Positions 14,996 to 24,420 of a stretch of 64,000 nt of DNA are shown piece after piece. The translations under genes were made by a program, and so were the position numbers. The DNA lies in contig UREY01000008.1 of NCBI GenBank assembly GCA_900546915.1, positions 6,953 through 70,952 of the forward strand. The letters run 5' to 3'. How positions within the stretch are numbered: position 1 is the stretch's first letter; every line of letters starts with the position of its first letter. Source of the stretch: an uncultured Eubacteriales bacterium (lineage in GTDB: Bacteria > Bacillota > Clostridia > Oscillospirales > Oscillospiraceae). The notes under the pieces are model-generated. The model was not told the DNA's origin. It made no database searches and saw nothing but the letters and a program-made list of their open reading frames with translations.

Positions 14996-15747
14996 CTCCT
15001 TGCGCCTGCCTTTCGGTTGTCTTCCTCAATGAGGGCGAGAAAGGTGTTTTCCAGATGGTCGGTGGGCAGTCCGGCGGCTCGGGCGACGGATTTCAGGTCC
15101 TCCATGGTCCCTTCAAACAGCAGGCGGCCGTGGTTGAGAATCCCGACGTCGTCCGCCGTCAGCTCCACTTCCGAAAGCAGGTGGGAGGAGACCAGCACCG
15201 TGCAGTCAAACTGCCGGGGGAGGGACTGAATCAAGGTGCGGATTTCATGAATGCCCACGGGATCCAACCCGTTGGTGGGTTCGTCCAAAATCAAAATCGG
15301 AGGCTGTCCGATGAGGGCCCCGGCCAGTCCCAGCCGCTGCTTCATCCCGAGGGAGTATTGTTTGGCTTGGCGCTTGCGAAACGGGGTTAGGCCCACCAGC
15401 TCCAAAGCGTCGGCGACGCTGCTTTTGGGTAAGCCGAGGATTTTACGGATGATCTCCAGATTTTCCTCTCCGGTCAGGTTGCCGTAGAAGGCGGGCGCTT
15501 CCAAAAAGGAGCCCACCTCCCGTAGGATGGCAATCCGGTCCGGAGGATTGGTTTTTCCGTCTATGCGGAAGCTCCCCTCCGTGGGGCGGGTCAAGCCCAG
15601 CAGCATTTTCATGGTGGTGGATTTTCCCGCGCCGTTTGGGCCGAGGAAACCGTAAATGCGGCCCTTGCGGACGTGGAGATTCAAATGAGAGACGGCTGTG
15701 AAGTCCCCGTAGGTTTTTGTGAGGTTTTGGGTCTCGATTATATTCAC
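14992..15747 (-). CDS. ABC transporter ATP-binding protein (BcrA/NukF-like)
   Basis: 251 aa. A GTG start at 15747 follows AAGGAGCGCAAAAAC; a TTG further up is weaker. It carries Walker A GPNGAGKST, the Q-loop region EVGSFLEAPAFYGNLTG, signature YSLGMKQRLGLA, Walker B LILDEPTNGLDP and a switch His (SSHLLSE). LEAPAFYGNLT and the EPTNGLDPVGIHEIR continuation are typical of bacitracin/lantibiotic-immunity ATPases. It drives export or release of a membrane-active peptide together with the two permeases. First gene of the five-gene operon, next to a regulator pair on the other strand. Confidence 0.93.
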   Translation of the reverse strand: MNIIETQNLTKTYGDFTAVSHLNLHVRKGRIYGFLGPNGAGKSTTMKMLLGLTRPTEGSFRIDGKTNPPDRIAILREVGSFLEAPAFYGNLTGEENLEIIRKILGLPKSSVADALELVGLTPFRKRQAKQYSLGMKQRLGLAGALIGQPPILILDEPTNGLDPVGIHEIRTLIQSLPRQFDCTVLVSSHLLSEVELTADDVGILNHGRLLFEGTMEDLKSVARAAGLPTDHLENTFLALIEEDNRKAGARR

Positions 15748-15777
15748 GTTTTTGCGCTCCTTTCCTGTTCTGGGTCC

Positions 15778-15783
15778 AGTATA
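15778..15783 (-). promoter_or_regulatory. Minus-10 element of the ABC operon
   Basis: TATACT on the minus strand, 31 bp upstream of the GTG start. There is no good minus-35 at the expected distance; instead the phased repeats at 15793-15836 occupy it, which is typical of an activator-dependent promoter. Confidence 0.5.
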
Positions 15784-15792
15784 GCGCAACAA

Positions 15793-15836
15793 CCTTGCAG
15801 GAACCTTCCGCCTTCCTTACGGCTGCCTTACATTTT
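15793..15836. promoter_or_regulatory. Four 11-bp-phased half-sites, probable response-regulator operator
   Basis: CCTTGC, CCTTCC, CCTTAC and CCTTAC begin at 15793, 15804, 15815 and 15826, exactly one every 11 bp. They lie in the 149-bp gap between the ABC operon and its regulator pair and cover the missing minus-35 of the ABC promoter. Phased direct repeats of this spacing are a common OmpR-family binding pattern. Confidence 0.6.
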
Positions 15837-15896
15837 GCAAAATACCCGGGCAGGCTCCGTCCCTTTGTGCTATAATGGCAGCCGGGAGGAAGCAAT

Positions 15897-16601
15897 ATGG
15901 ACTACAGCTATTTGAAACAGAAAAAAATTCTCCTCGTGGACGACGAGGAGGAGATTCTCACCATGGTAACCGGGTTTTTACGGGAGGACGGTTATACGCA
16001 GATTCGCACGGCGTCTACCGTGGCCGACGCCCTTTCGGTGTGGAGGCAGTGGGAGCCGGAGCTTGCGGTTCTGGACGTGATGCTGCCGGATGGAGACGGC
16101 TTCTCTCTGTTCCAACAGGTGCGGACATGGGCGGAGAGCCCGGTGCTGTTTCTCACCGCGCGGGGGGAGGATGAGGATAGAATTCGCGGCCTGGGCCTGG
16201 GCGCCGACGACTATCTGGTGAAGCCGTTTTTGCCCAAGGAGCTGCTGCTGCGCATTGGAATGATCCTGCGCCGGTATTACAGGCAGGAGCAGCCCCTGGT
16301 GCAGCTGGCCGGGAGCCGGATTGATTTTTCCCGGGCGGAGGTTGTAAAAGAGGGCAGGCGTTTCCCTCTGACGGCGAAGGAGCATGAGATCCTCCAGACG
16401 CTTTGCCGGAACGCCGGAAGGATTGTAACCATCGACCAGCTTTGCCAGGCCGTATGGGGGGAGAATCCCTTCGGTTATGAGAACAGCCTGATGGCGCATA
16501 TCCGCCGGATTCGGGAAAAAATAGAACGAAACCCGTCTAAGCCGGTGTCGTTGCTGACGGTCAAGGGCCTGGGGTATAAGCTGGTACTGGAGGGAAAGTA
16601 G
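15897..16601 (+). CDS. OmpR-family response regulator
   Basis: 234 aa. The receiver domain (1-120) has the acidic pair DDEEE at 15-19, phospho-acceptor Asp60 in LAVLDVMLPDGDG, Thr in FLTARG and Lys in DDYLVKPF. The C-terminal winged helix carries PLTAKEHEILQTLCRNAGRIVTIDQL and the recognition helix region NSLMAHIRRIREKIE. It is paired with the histidine kinase that starts 1 bp after its stop. Position next to the ABC operon and the phased half-sites suggests it activates those genes. Confidence 0.95.
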   Translation: MDYSYLKQKKILLVDDEEEILTMVTGFLREDGYTQIRTASTVADALSVWRQWEPELAVLDVMLPDGDGFSLFQQVRTWAESPVLFLTARGEDEDRIRGLGLGADDYLVKPFLPKELLLRIGMILRRYYRQEQPLVQLAGSRIDFSRAEVVKEGRRFPLTAKEHEILQTLCRNAGRIVTIDQLCQAVWGENPFGYENSLMAHIRRIREKIERNPSKPVSLLTVKGLGYKLVLEGK

Positions 16602-16602
16602 C

Positions 16603-17994
16603 ATGCGCAGCGTGGCGAAGCTGACCCGCCGCTTTGTGGGGATTTTGTCGTTGAGCACCCTCCTTCTGTTGGCGGTGAATTTGGTGATTTTGGTGGTGCT
16701 GGCCGCCTATCAAACTCCGGGGGCCGGGCCGTGGACAACGGCCGGAGAAGCCGCCCGGGCTCTGCGCCGGGGGCCGGACGGCTATGTCCTGGGGGAGGAC
16801 ATGACGAGGACCCTAAAAGAGGAAAACGCCTGGGCCGTCTATATCGACAACGACACCATGGAGGTTCTCTGGCACTCGGAGGATTTGCCGGAGGAAATCC
16901 CCCTGCAATATACCGTGTCCGATATTTCCCGCTTGACCCGGGGGTATGTGGCGGATTATCCCACCTTCACGGGAAGCGGGGAAGACGGACTGATGGTGGT
17001 GGGATTTCCCAAGGACCGTTACTGGAAGCTGATGAATCCCTCCTGGGATTACTACTTTATCAAAAATGCTCCGGCGATTGCTCTGTCGGTGCTGGGGATC
17101 AATGTGGCGGTCATTTTTCTCATCTATATCCTGGCGAACGCCAAGCTGCTTCGCTCGGTGACCCCCATTGCAAACGGCGTGCAGGCGCTGCCCACCCAAG
17201 AGCCGGTATATGTGAAAGAAAGGGGGCTTTTGTCCGATCTGGCAAAGGACATCAATCAGACGGCGGAGATCCTCCGGTCCCAGCGGGCGGACCTGCGCAA
17301 AAAGGAGACGGCGCGGGCGGACTGGATCTCCGGGGTTTCCCACGACATCCGCACGCCCCTTTCCATGGTGATGGGCTACGCCGGGCAGCTGGAGGACGAT
17401 CCGGACCTGTCGGGGGAGACCAGGCGGAAGGCGTCCGTCATCCGGCAGCAGAGCACGAAAATCAAGAATCTGATCCACGACCTGAATTTGGCCTCCAAGC
17501 TGGAATACAACATGCAGCCCCTGCATCCCCAGCCGGTGAACCTGATTGCCGTAGCCCGGCAGTGCGCGGCGGATTTTCTCAACGCGGATTTGGAGGGAAA
17601 GTATCCCTTGCAGTGGCGGGCCCCGGAGCATATCCCGGCCTGCATCCTGCAGGGAGATCCCAATTTGCTGCACCGGGCCCTGGAAAACCTCCTGCACAAC
17701 GCCCAGTCCCACAATCCGGACGGCTGCCGGATCACGCTGGAGGTTTCTGTCAAGGCGGGGGCGTGCTGCATCGCGGTGTCCGACGACGGGGTGGGAATGA
17801 CCGGCAAGCAGCTGGAAAAGCTGCAAAATACCCCCCACTATATGATGAACGACGCCGGAATTGCAGAGCCGCGCCACGGCTTAGGGCTTCTGATTGTCCA
17901 GCAAATTGTGCGGGCCCATCATGGAACTACCCGCTTTTCCTCCGTGCACCCCCATGGATTTTGCGTCGCAATCCAAATCCCCCTTTCCCCGTGA
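16603..17994 (+). CDS. Sensor histidine kinase
   Basis: 463 aa with two membrane segments (about 13-35 and 157-179) around an extracytoplasmic region of about 120 residues. HisKA has the phospho-His247 in SGVSHDIRTPLSMVMGY. The HATPase_c domain shows ALENLLHNAQSHNPDG (N box), VSDDGVGMT (G1) and HGLGLLIVQQI (G2). The start lies 1 bp after the regulator stop, so the two genes are translated together. The sensor domain has no recognised family; the signal is probably the substrate of the neighbouring ABC system. Confidence 0.94.
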   Translation: MRSVAKLTRRFVGILSLSTLLLLAVNLVILVVLAAYQTPGAGPWTTAGEAARALRRGPDGYVLGEDMTRTLKEENAWAVYIDNDTMEVLWHSEDLPEEIPLQYTVSDISRLTRGYVADYPTFTGSGEDGLMVVGFPKDRYWKLMNPSWDYYFIKNAPAIALSVLGINVAVIFLIYILANAKLLRSVTPIANGVQALPTQEPVYVKERGLLSDLAKDINQTAEILRSQRADLRKKETARADWISGVSHDIRTPLSMVMGYAGQLEDDPDLSGETRRKASVIRQQSTKIKNLIHDLNLASKLEYNMQPLHPQPVNLIAVARQCAADFLNADLEGKYPLQWRAPEHIPACILQGDPNLLHRALENLLHNAQSHNPDGCRITLEVSVKAGACCIAVSDDGVGMTGKQLEKLQNTPHYMMNDAGIAEPRHGLGLLIVQQIVRAHHGTTRFSSVHPHGFCVAIQIPLSP

Positions 17995-18321
17995 AAAACA
18001 GCGGGCTCGAAGACGCGCCCCCATCAAGCAGCATGGCTCCGGCATATCCGGCTTTGGCTGTGCCGTTTCCGCTCGGGAAAACTCTCTGTTTCCACGGGCT
18101 TGGAATTGTGGTAGAATGGAACCGGCAGGTATGATGTACGCTGGGAATTTCAGAATGCCTCCGGCGAATGCGCGTTGCGCCGGTGAAACGTAACGTGCCG
18201 CTTGTCAGGCGGACGAGGCGGGAGGACGGCGGGATCCATGGCGGAACGCCGGAAAAATCCCCGCCCACCGAGGGGAAGTAAGAGCGCGAAAAATTGGAAT
18301 TTTGGCAGGAGGGATTTCTTC
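17995..18321. other. Intergenic region upstream of the SatA-like gene
   Basis: About 326 bp with no credible gene. A possible minus-10 TAGAAT lies near 18113 with a weak minus-35 (TTTCCA). The remainder shows nothing recognisable. Confidence 0.5.
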
Positions 18322-18855
18322 GTGATTACAATACGCATCATTACGAAAGAGCACCAACAGGATATCCACATCCGGAACGAGCCGTTTTTGATTTGGGGGC
18401 GGATGATTCCGTCCTACGTAGACAGAAAATGGGGATATTCCGTAGAAGAATTCAGCCGTGAGCAGGTCACCGAAATGTGCTTCCCGGATGAGGACTACGA
18501 TTATGATCGTATGTGTCGGAACAGCGTTTTTGTCGGGGCCTATGACGGGGACAAATGCGTTGGGCTCGCCGTATTTCAGGATTTCTTTTTCCAATACATG
18601 TACCTTTACGATTTGAAGGTTTGCAAAGCATATAGGAAGCAGAGGATTGCAACCAAGCTGATTGAGGAAGGACTGAGGATCGCGGTCGAAAGAGGCTACC
18701 GTGGAATATATACCCAGGGTCAGGACAATAATCTCTCGGCCTGTCTGTTCTACTTAAATGTGGGGTTCCATATCGGAGGCTTGGACACAGATGTCTATCG
18801 GGGAACCAAACAGGAGGGGAAATCCGATATCCTCTTTTACATGGATTCCCAATAA
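18322..18855 (+). CDS. GNAT acetyltransferase related to streptothricin acetyltransferase SatA
   Basis: 177 aa from a GTG eight bases after AGGAGGG. The protein follows the SatA layout: NEPFLIWGRMIPSY near the start, then YLYDLKVCKAYRKQRIATKL (acetyl-CoA loop) and GIYTQGQDNNLSACLFYLN, GFHIGGLDTDVY near the end. The QDNN-ACLFY-GF-IG-DT string is the hallmark of the SatA/streptothricin acetyltransferase group. That group inactivates the antibiotic by acetylating its beta-lysine chain. Whether this member uses streptothricin is not shown. It has no linked resistance or mobile genes and ends in its own terminator. Confidence 0.88.
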   Translation: MITIRIITKEHQQDIHIRNEPFLIWGRMIPSYVDRKWGYSVEEFSREQVTEMCFPDEDYDYDRMCRNSVFVGAYDGDKCVGLAVFQDFFFQYMYLYDLKVCKAYRKQRIATKLIEEGLRIAVERGYRGIYTQGQDNNLSACLFYLNVGFHIGGLDTDVYRGTKQEGKSDILFYMDSQ

Positions 18856-18883
18856 AAGGCGATCTTTGCCCATGGATGGTTCA

Positions 18884-18921
18884 GGCGGGAAAACCCGAAG
18901 ATGGTTTTCCCGCCTATTTCA
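18884..18921 (+). terminator. Terminator after the SatA-like gene
   Basis: GGCGGGAAAACC pairs perfectly with GGTTTTCCCGCC across a 7-base loop, followed by TATTTC. The T-run is weak. Confidence 0.65.
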
Positions 18922-18968
18922 ATTTGGAACAGGATTTGTGCCCGTTCCGCAGGACGGGGGTAAGCCGC

Positions 18969-19235
18969 TCATTTCTGCGGGGGCTGCTCCGGGGACCAGG
19001 TCCGGCACAGCTCCAGCTTTTTGGCCCGGGGCAGAGCCTGGATGGCCTGTTCCCGGCGCAGAGCGCTGCCGTGATCGGGGCACACCTCTTGGTAGACCGG
19101 CACGACGGGGCCCCGGCCCCGGGTGTATTTGGCGCCCCGACCCCGGTTATGGGCGGCCAGGCGGCGGGAGAAGTGGTTGGTGATGCCGGTGTACAAGGTG
19201 CCGTCCCGGCACTGTAAAATATAGACGATCCACAT
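18969..19235 (-). CDS. GIY-YIG domain protein (UPF0213 type)
   Basis: 88 aa. MWIVYILQCRDGTLYTGIT carries the YIL...YTGIT motif (the GIY-YIG core), followed by RRLAAHNRGRGAKYTRGRGPV and LRREQAIQALPRAKK. This is the usual length for the short UPF0213/YhbQ group of predicted nucleases. AAGGAG precedes the ATG. Biochemical role is untested for this group. Confidence 0.92.
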   Translation of the reverse strand: MWIVYILQCRDGTLYTGITNHFSRRLAAHNRGRGAKYTRGRGPVVPVYQEVCPDHGSALRREQAIQALPRAKKLELCRTWSPEQPPQK

Positions 19236-19481
19236 GGAAGGCTCCTTTTGCTTCCGGCGGGGGGCGGCGCGGGTCCCGGAGCAGCCGGGACGGGACGCCC
19301 GTCCCCGCCGGATCAGATGGATTTTTGCGGGGGATGCCGTGATTCTAACATGAAATCTCCTGCAAAGAAAGAAAAAACTGCATGGATGACCAATAGGAGG
19401 TGTAAACTAAAGCCGACCGGCGGCGCGGAGCGGCTGAAAAACCGGGGGAATTTTGTTCAAAAAATATTTATAATCCGCCCC

Positions 19482-19510
19482 TTGACAAGGAGGGGTTCGG
19501 GTTGTATAGT
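19482..19510 (+). promoter_or_regulatory. Sigma-A promoter of the hrcA heat-shock operon
   Basis: TTGACA (19482-19487), 17-bp spacer, TATAGT (19505-19510), immediately before the CIRCE operator. Confidence 0.9.
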
Positions 19511-19514
19511 TAGC

Positions 19515-19541
19515 TTAGCACTCGAGAGGAAGGAGTGCTAA
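19515..19541 (+). promoter_or_regulatory. CIRCE operator (HrcA binding site)
   Basis: A perfect TTAGCACTC-N9-GAGTGCTAA inverted repeat placed at the transcription start of hrcA. HrcA bound here blocks transcription until heat or misfolded protein releases GroE-assisted HrcA. Confidence 0.97.
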
Positions 19542-19555
19542 CAGGAGGCGATTGC

Positions 19556-20638
19556 ATGGAGTTGACCCAGCGGAAGAAGCAGGTGTTACAGACGGTGGTG
19601 GACCTGTATATCCGCACAGCCGAGCCGGTGGGCTCAAAGGCGGTTGCAGCCATGCCGGGGATGAATTACTCCTCCGCTACCATTCGCAACGAATTGGCGG
19701 ATCTGACGACCATGGGCCTTCTGGAGCAGCCCCATACCTCCGCCGGGCGGATTCCCTCTCCTGCGGGGTACCGGCTGTATGTGGATGAGCTGATGCAGGG
19801 CTACAAGCTCAGCGTGGATGAGACCAAGGACCTGAAAAATGCCATGGAGCTGAAAATGCAGGAGTTCGACAAGGTTCTGGACAAGGTGGCCAGACTGGTC
19901 TCTCAGGCCACGGATCTGCCCGCTTATACGGTGGCCGCCCGTCCGGGCGCGGCTACAGTGAAGCGGTTTGAGATCCTCATGGCGGAGGCCGGGAGCTTCA
20001 TCCTGGTGGTCATGACCAACGGCGACGTGGTGAAAAACAAGCTGATCAAGCTGCCGCTGCATGTGACGGAGGCGGATCTGAAGCTTCTGAGCGCCGTGCT
20101 CAACGCCAGCATGACCGGGCTCAGCGCCCAAGAGCTGACGGCGGAGCTGCTGGAGCGTGTGACGCAAAACGCCGGCGCGGCGGCCGGTCTGGTGCCGGTG
20201 ATCCTGGACTTTACCAACGAGGTCCTGCGGGGCCAGCAAGACGGCTCGGTTGCCTTGCGGGGCCAGGTCCGGCTTTTGCATCAGCCGGAGTACCAAGATG
20301 TGGAAAAGGCCCAGGAGGTTTTGAGCAGCCTGGATGAGGAGACCATTTCCCACCTGCCCGCTGTGATGGGGGGAGAAAAGACCCAGATTCTGGTGGGACC
20401 GGAAAACGTGGCCCAGGAGCTGAGAGACACGTCGGTTGTGATGACCAAGTTCGACATCGGCGAAGGCATGCAGGGTCTCATCGGCGTGGTGGGACCGACC
20501 CGCATGGACTATGCGAAGATCACGGCCCGGCTCAGTTATTTTGCGGAAAATCTGTCTAAGATGTTTTCCCCGCCGGAGCCCAACCGGAAGCAGCTTCCCG
20601 AGGGAAGCGAGCCGGAAGCAGAAAAACAGGAGGCATAG
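19556..20638 (+). CDS. hrcA: Heat-inducible transcription repressor HrcA
   Basis: 360 aa from the ATG at 19556, which follows AGGAGGCGATTGC; an earlier in-frame ATG lies inside the CIRCE. The N-terminal winged helix has LTQRKKQVLQTVVDLYIRTAEPVGSKAV and SSATIRNELADLTTMGLLEQPHTSAGRIPS, the DNA-binding signature of HrcA. The rest matches the dimerisation and GAF-like inserted domains, ending with GEGMQGLIGVVGPTRMDYAK. It represses its own operon through the CIRCE and probably also clpB at 62.9 kb. First gene of hrcA-grpE-dnaK-dnaJ. Confidence 0.97.
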   Translation: MELTQRKKQVLQTVVDLYIRTAEPVGSKAVAAMPGMNYSSATIRNELADLTTMGLLEQPHTSAGRIPSPAGYRLYVDELMQGYKLSVDETKDLKNAMELKMQEFDKVLDKVARLVSQATDLPAYTVAARPGAATVKRFEILMAEAGSFILVVMTNGDVVKNKLIKLPLHVTEADLKLLSAVLNASMTGLSAQELTAELLERVTQNAGAAAGLVPVILDFTNEVLRGQQDGSVALRGQVRLLHQPEYQDVEKAQEVLSSLDEETISHLPAVMGGEKTQILVGPENVAQELRDTSVVMTKFDIGEGMQGLIGVVGPTRMDYAKITARLSYFAENLSKMFSPPEPNRKQLPEGSEPEAEKQEA

Positions 20639-20641
20639 ATT

Positions 20642-21184
20642 GTGGCTGACAAAGAAAATAAAAAGAACAAGAAAAAGAACCAGGAGCCGGAGCAGGCGCC
20701 TGCTCCGGAGCCCCGGGAGGCGCAGGCAGAGGCGGCCGCCCAGCCCACCGAGCTGCAGCAGCTCCAGGAAAAGCTGGATGCGGAGCACGAGGCGCACCTC
20801 CGCTTAGCGGCGGAGTACGACAACTTCCGCAAGCGGACCCAAAAGGAAAAGGACGCCAGCTACGCCAACGGCAAGGCCGACACCCTGGTCAAGCTCCTGC
20901 CGGTTTACGACAATCTGGAGCGGGCGCTGAACCAGCCCACAGAAGACGCCGCCTACAAAAAGGGCGTGGAGATGACCATGGCGGAGCTGGAGAAGATTTT
21001 CCAGGGCCTGGGCGCCGAGAGCTTCGGCGCGCCGGGAGACGCCTTCGATCCCAACCTGCACAACGCGGTGATGCACACCGCCGACGAAAGCCTGGGAGAG
21101 AGCACCATCGTGCAGGTCTTCCAGAAGGGCTTCCGGGTGGGGGAAAAGGTGATTCGTTTCGCCATGGTGCAGGTTGCCAATTAG
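20642..21184 (+). CDS. grpE: Nucleotide exchange factor GrpE
   Basis: 180 aa; GTG start 3 bp after the hrcA stop. A charged, low-complexity N-terminus (about 1-45) is followed by the long coiled coil (ELQQLQEKLDAEHEAHLRLAAEYDNFRKRTQKEK) and the C-terminal beta domain (GDAFDPNLHNAVMH ... VVFQKGF-type GFRVGEKVIRFAMVQV). It speeds ADP release from DnaK. Confidence 0.96.
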   Translation: MADKENKKNKKKNQEPEQAPAPEPREAQAEAAAQPTELQQLQEKLDAEHEAHLRLAAEYDNFRKRTQKEKDASYANGKADTLVKLLPVYDNLERALNQPTEDAAYKKGVEMTMAELEKIFQGLGAESFGAPGDAFDPNLHNAVMHTADESLGESTIVQVFQKGFRVGEKVIRFAMVQVAN

Positions 21185-21195
21185 CAGGTAGATTC

Positions 21196-21214
21196 CCGGG
21201 CTTTCCCGGTTTTT
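21196..21214 (+). terminator. Weak hairpin between grpE and dnaK
   Basis: CCGGG and CCCGG with a 4-base loop, followed by TTTTTAT. It is short, so it probably reduces rather than ends readthrough into dnaK. Confidence 0.4.
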
Positions 21215-21220
21215 ATAAAT

Positions 21221-23091
<1,871 letters not shown>

Positions 23092-23097
23092 TTTACC

Positions 23098-23142
23098 CAA
23101 CAGCGATGCCGGAGGGACGGGGTTCACGTCCCTCCGCTGTTG
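23098..23142 (+). other. Stem-loop between dnaK and dnaJ
   Basis: CAACAGC...GGAGGGAC and GTCCCTCC-GCTGTTG form a stable two-part stem without a T-run. Intercistronic hairpins at this position in heat-shock operons can act as processing or mRNA-stability sites; that role is inferred here. Confidence 0.6.
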
Positions 23143-23182
23143 CGCTTATTTGCGCCAGTACATCCAAGCGAGGTGAGGAGCC

Positions 23183-24340
23183 ATGAGTGACGAGAAGAAA
23201 CGCGATTATTACGAGGTTCTGGGCGTCGGGAAGAGCGCCGGCGCCGATGAGATTAAGAAGGCTTACCGAAAGAAAGCGCTCCAGTATCACCCGGACCGGA
23301 ATCCGGGAGACAAAGAGGCGGAAGCGAAATTCAAGGAGGTGGGCGAGGCCTACGAGGTCTTGTCCAACGACGAAAAGCGGAGCCGGTACGACCAATTTGG
23401 CTTTGCCGGGGTAGATCCCAACTTCAATCCCAATGCCGGAGGCTTCGGCGGCGGCTTTGGGGGCTTTGGAGACGCCTTTTCCGGCTTCGGCGACATCTTT
23501 GGAGATTTGTTCGGCGGCGGCAGCGGTAGGCGGAGCGCCAACGCCCCGCGCCAGGGGGAGAATGTGGGCGCCCGGCTGGAGCTGACCTTTGAGGAAGCCG
23601 CCTTCGGCACGGAGAAAGAGGTGCCGGTGGTCCGCATCGAGACCTGCGCCAAATGCGGCGGCAGCGGCTCCGCCGCCGGTACCGCGCCGGAAACCTGCCC
23701 CACCTGCCGGGGAACCGGGTCTGTGCGCACCACCCAGAATTTTATGGGGATGACCATGCAGTCCACCACGGCTTGCCCCAAGTGCGGCGGCACCGGAAAG
23801 ATCATCAAAGATCCCTGCTCCACCTGCCGGGGCAAGGGGAAGGTGCGCCGTTCCACCAAGGTTCGGGTTCAGATTCCGGCGGGCGTGGACGACGGGCAGA
23901 GCGTCCGGGTCCGGGGGGAAGGCTGTACCGGCTCCAACGGCGGGCCCAACGGAGACCTCCTGGTGGAGATTTCCATTCGCAACCACGCCTTTTTCCAGCG
24001 GGATGGGGCCAACGTTCTGTGCGAGCTGCCCATCACCTTCTCTCAGGCCGCCTTGGGCGCGGAGCTGGAGGTCCCCACCTTGGACGGGAAGGTCCGGTAT
24101 AACATCCCGGAGGGGACGCAAACCGGAACGACCTTCCGCCTGCGGGGCAAGGGCATCCCCTTCCTGCACAGCAAGGCCCGGGGCGATCAGCTGGTGACGG
24201 TGGTGGTGGAGACGCCCACCCGGCTCTCCCGGGAGCAAAAGGAGCTGCTCCGCCGCTTTGAGGACAGCGCCAAGGATTCCGGCGCGCAGCCGAAGATTGC
24301 AAAGTTTTTTGAGAAGCTCCGGCAGAATTTTGATAAATAA
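23183..24340 (+). CDS. dnaJ: Chaperone DnaJ (Hsp40)
   Basis: 385 aa. The J domain (about 6-70) has the HPD motif in [20 protein letters not shown] Gly/Phe-rich linker (about 75-125) follows. Four zinc motifs are intact: [24 protein letters not shown] and CSTCRGKG. The C-terminal substrate domain ends near [11 protein letters not shown]. It delivers unfolded clients to DnaK and stimulates its ATPase. A terminator follows within 15 bp. Confidence 0.98.
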   Translation: MSDEKKRDYYEVLGVGKSAGADEIKKAYRKKALQYHPDRNPGDKEAEAKFKEVGEAYEVLSNDEKRSRYDQFGFAGVDPNFNPNAGGFGGGFGGFGDAFSGFGDIFGDLFGGGSGRRSANAPRQGENVGARLELTFEEAAFGTEKEVPVVRIETCAKCGGSGSAAGTAPETCPTCRGTGSVRTTQNFMGMTMQSTTACPKCGGTGKIIKDPCSTCRGKGKVRRSTKVRVQIPAGVDDGQSVRVRGEGCTGSNGGPNGDLLVEISIRNHAFFQRDGANVLCELPITFSQAALGAELEVPTLDGKVRYNIPEGTQTGTTFRLRGKGIPFLHSKARGDQLVTVVVETPTRLSREQKELLRRFEDSAKDSGAQPKIAKFFEKLRQNFDK

Positions 24341-24351
24341 TGGGCAATGAG

Positions 24352-24408
24352 AAGCTGCTGCAACGGCGCGCGGACGGTTTGGTCCGTGGGGTTGCAGCAG
24401 CTTTTAAA
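24352..24408 (+). terminator. Terminator of the heat-shock operon
   Basis: AAGCTGCTGCAAC and GTTGCAGCAGCTT form a perfect 13-bp outer stem with an inner CGGAC/GTCCG hairpin, followed by TTTTAAATTTT. It also faces the convergent DUF4173 gene. Confidence 0.85.
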
Positions 24409-24420
24409 TTTTGGGGAGGC

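Larger units (their letters stand above)
19236..19555. other. Divergent intergenic region before hrcA
   Basis: Holds the hrcA promoter and CIRCE operator (listed separately). The first 200 bp are GC-rich with no clear gene; short possible frames lack a ribosome site and family similarity. Confidence 0.6.
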
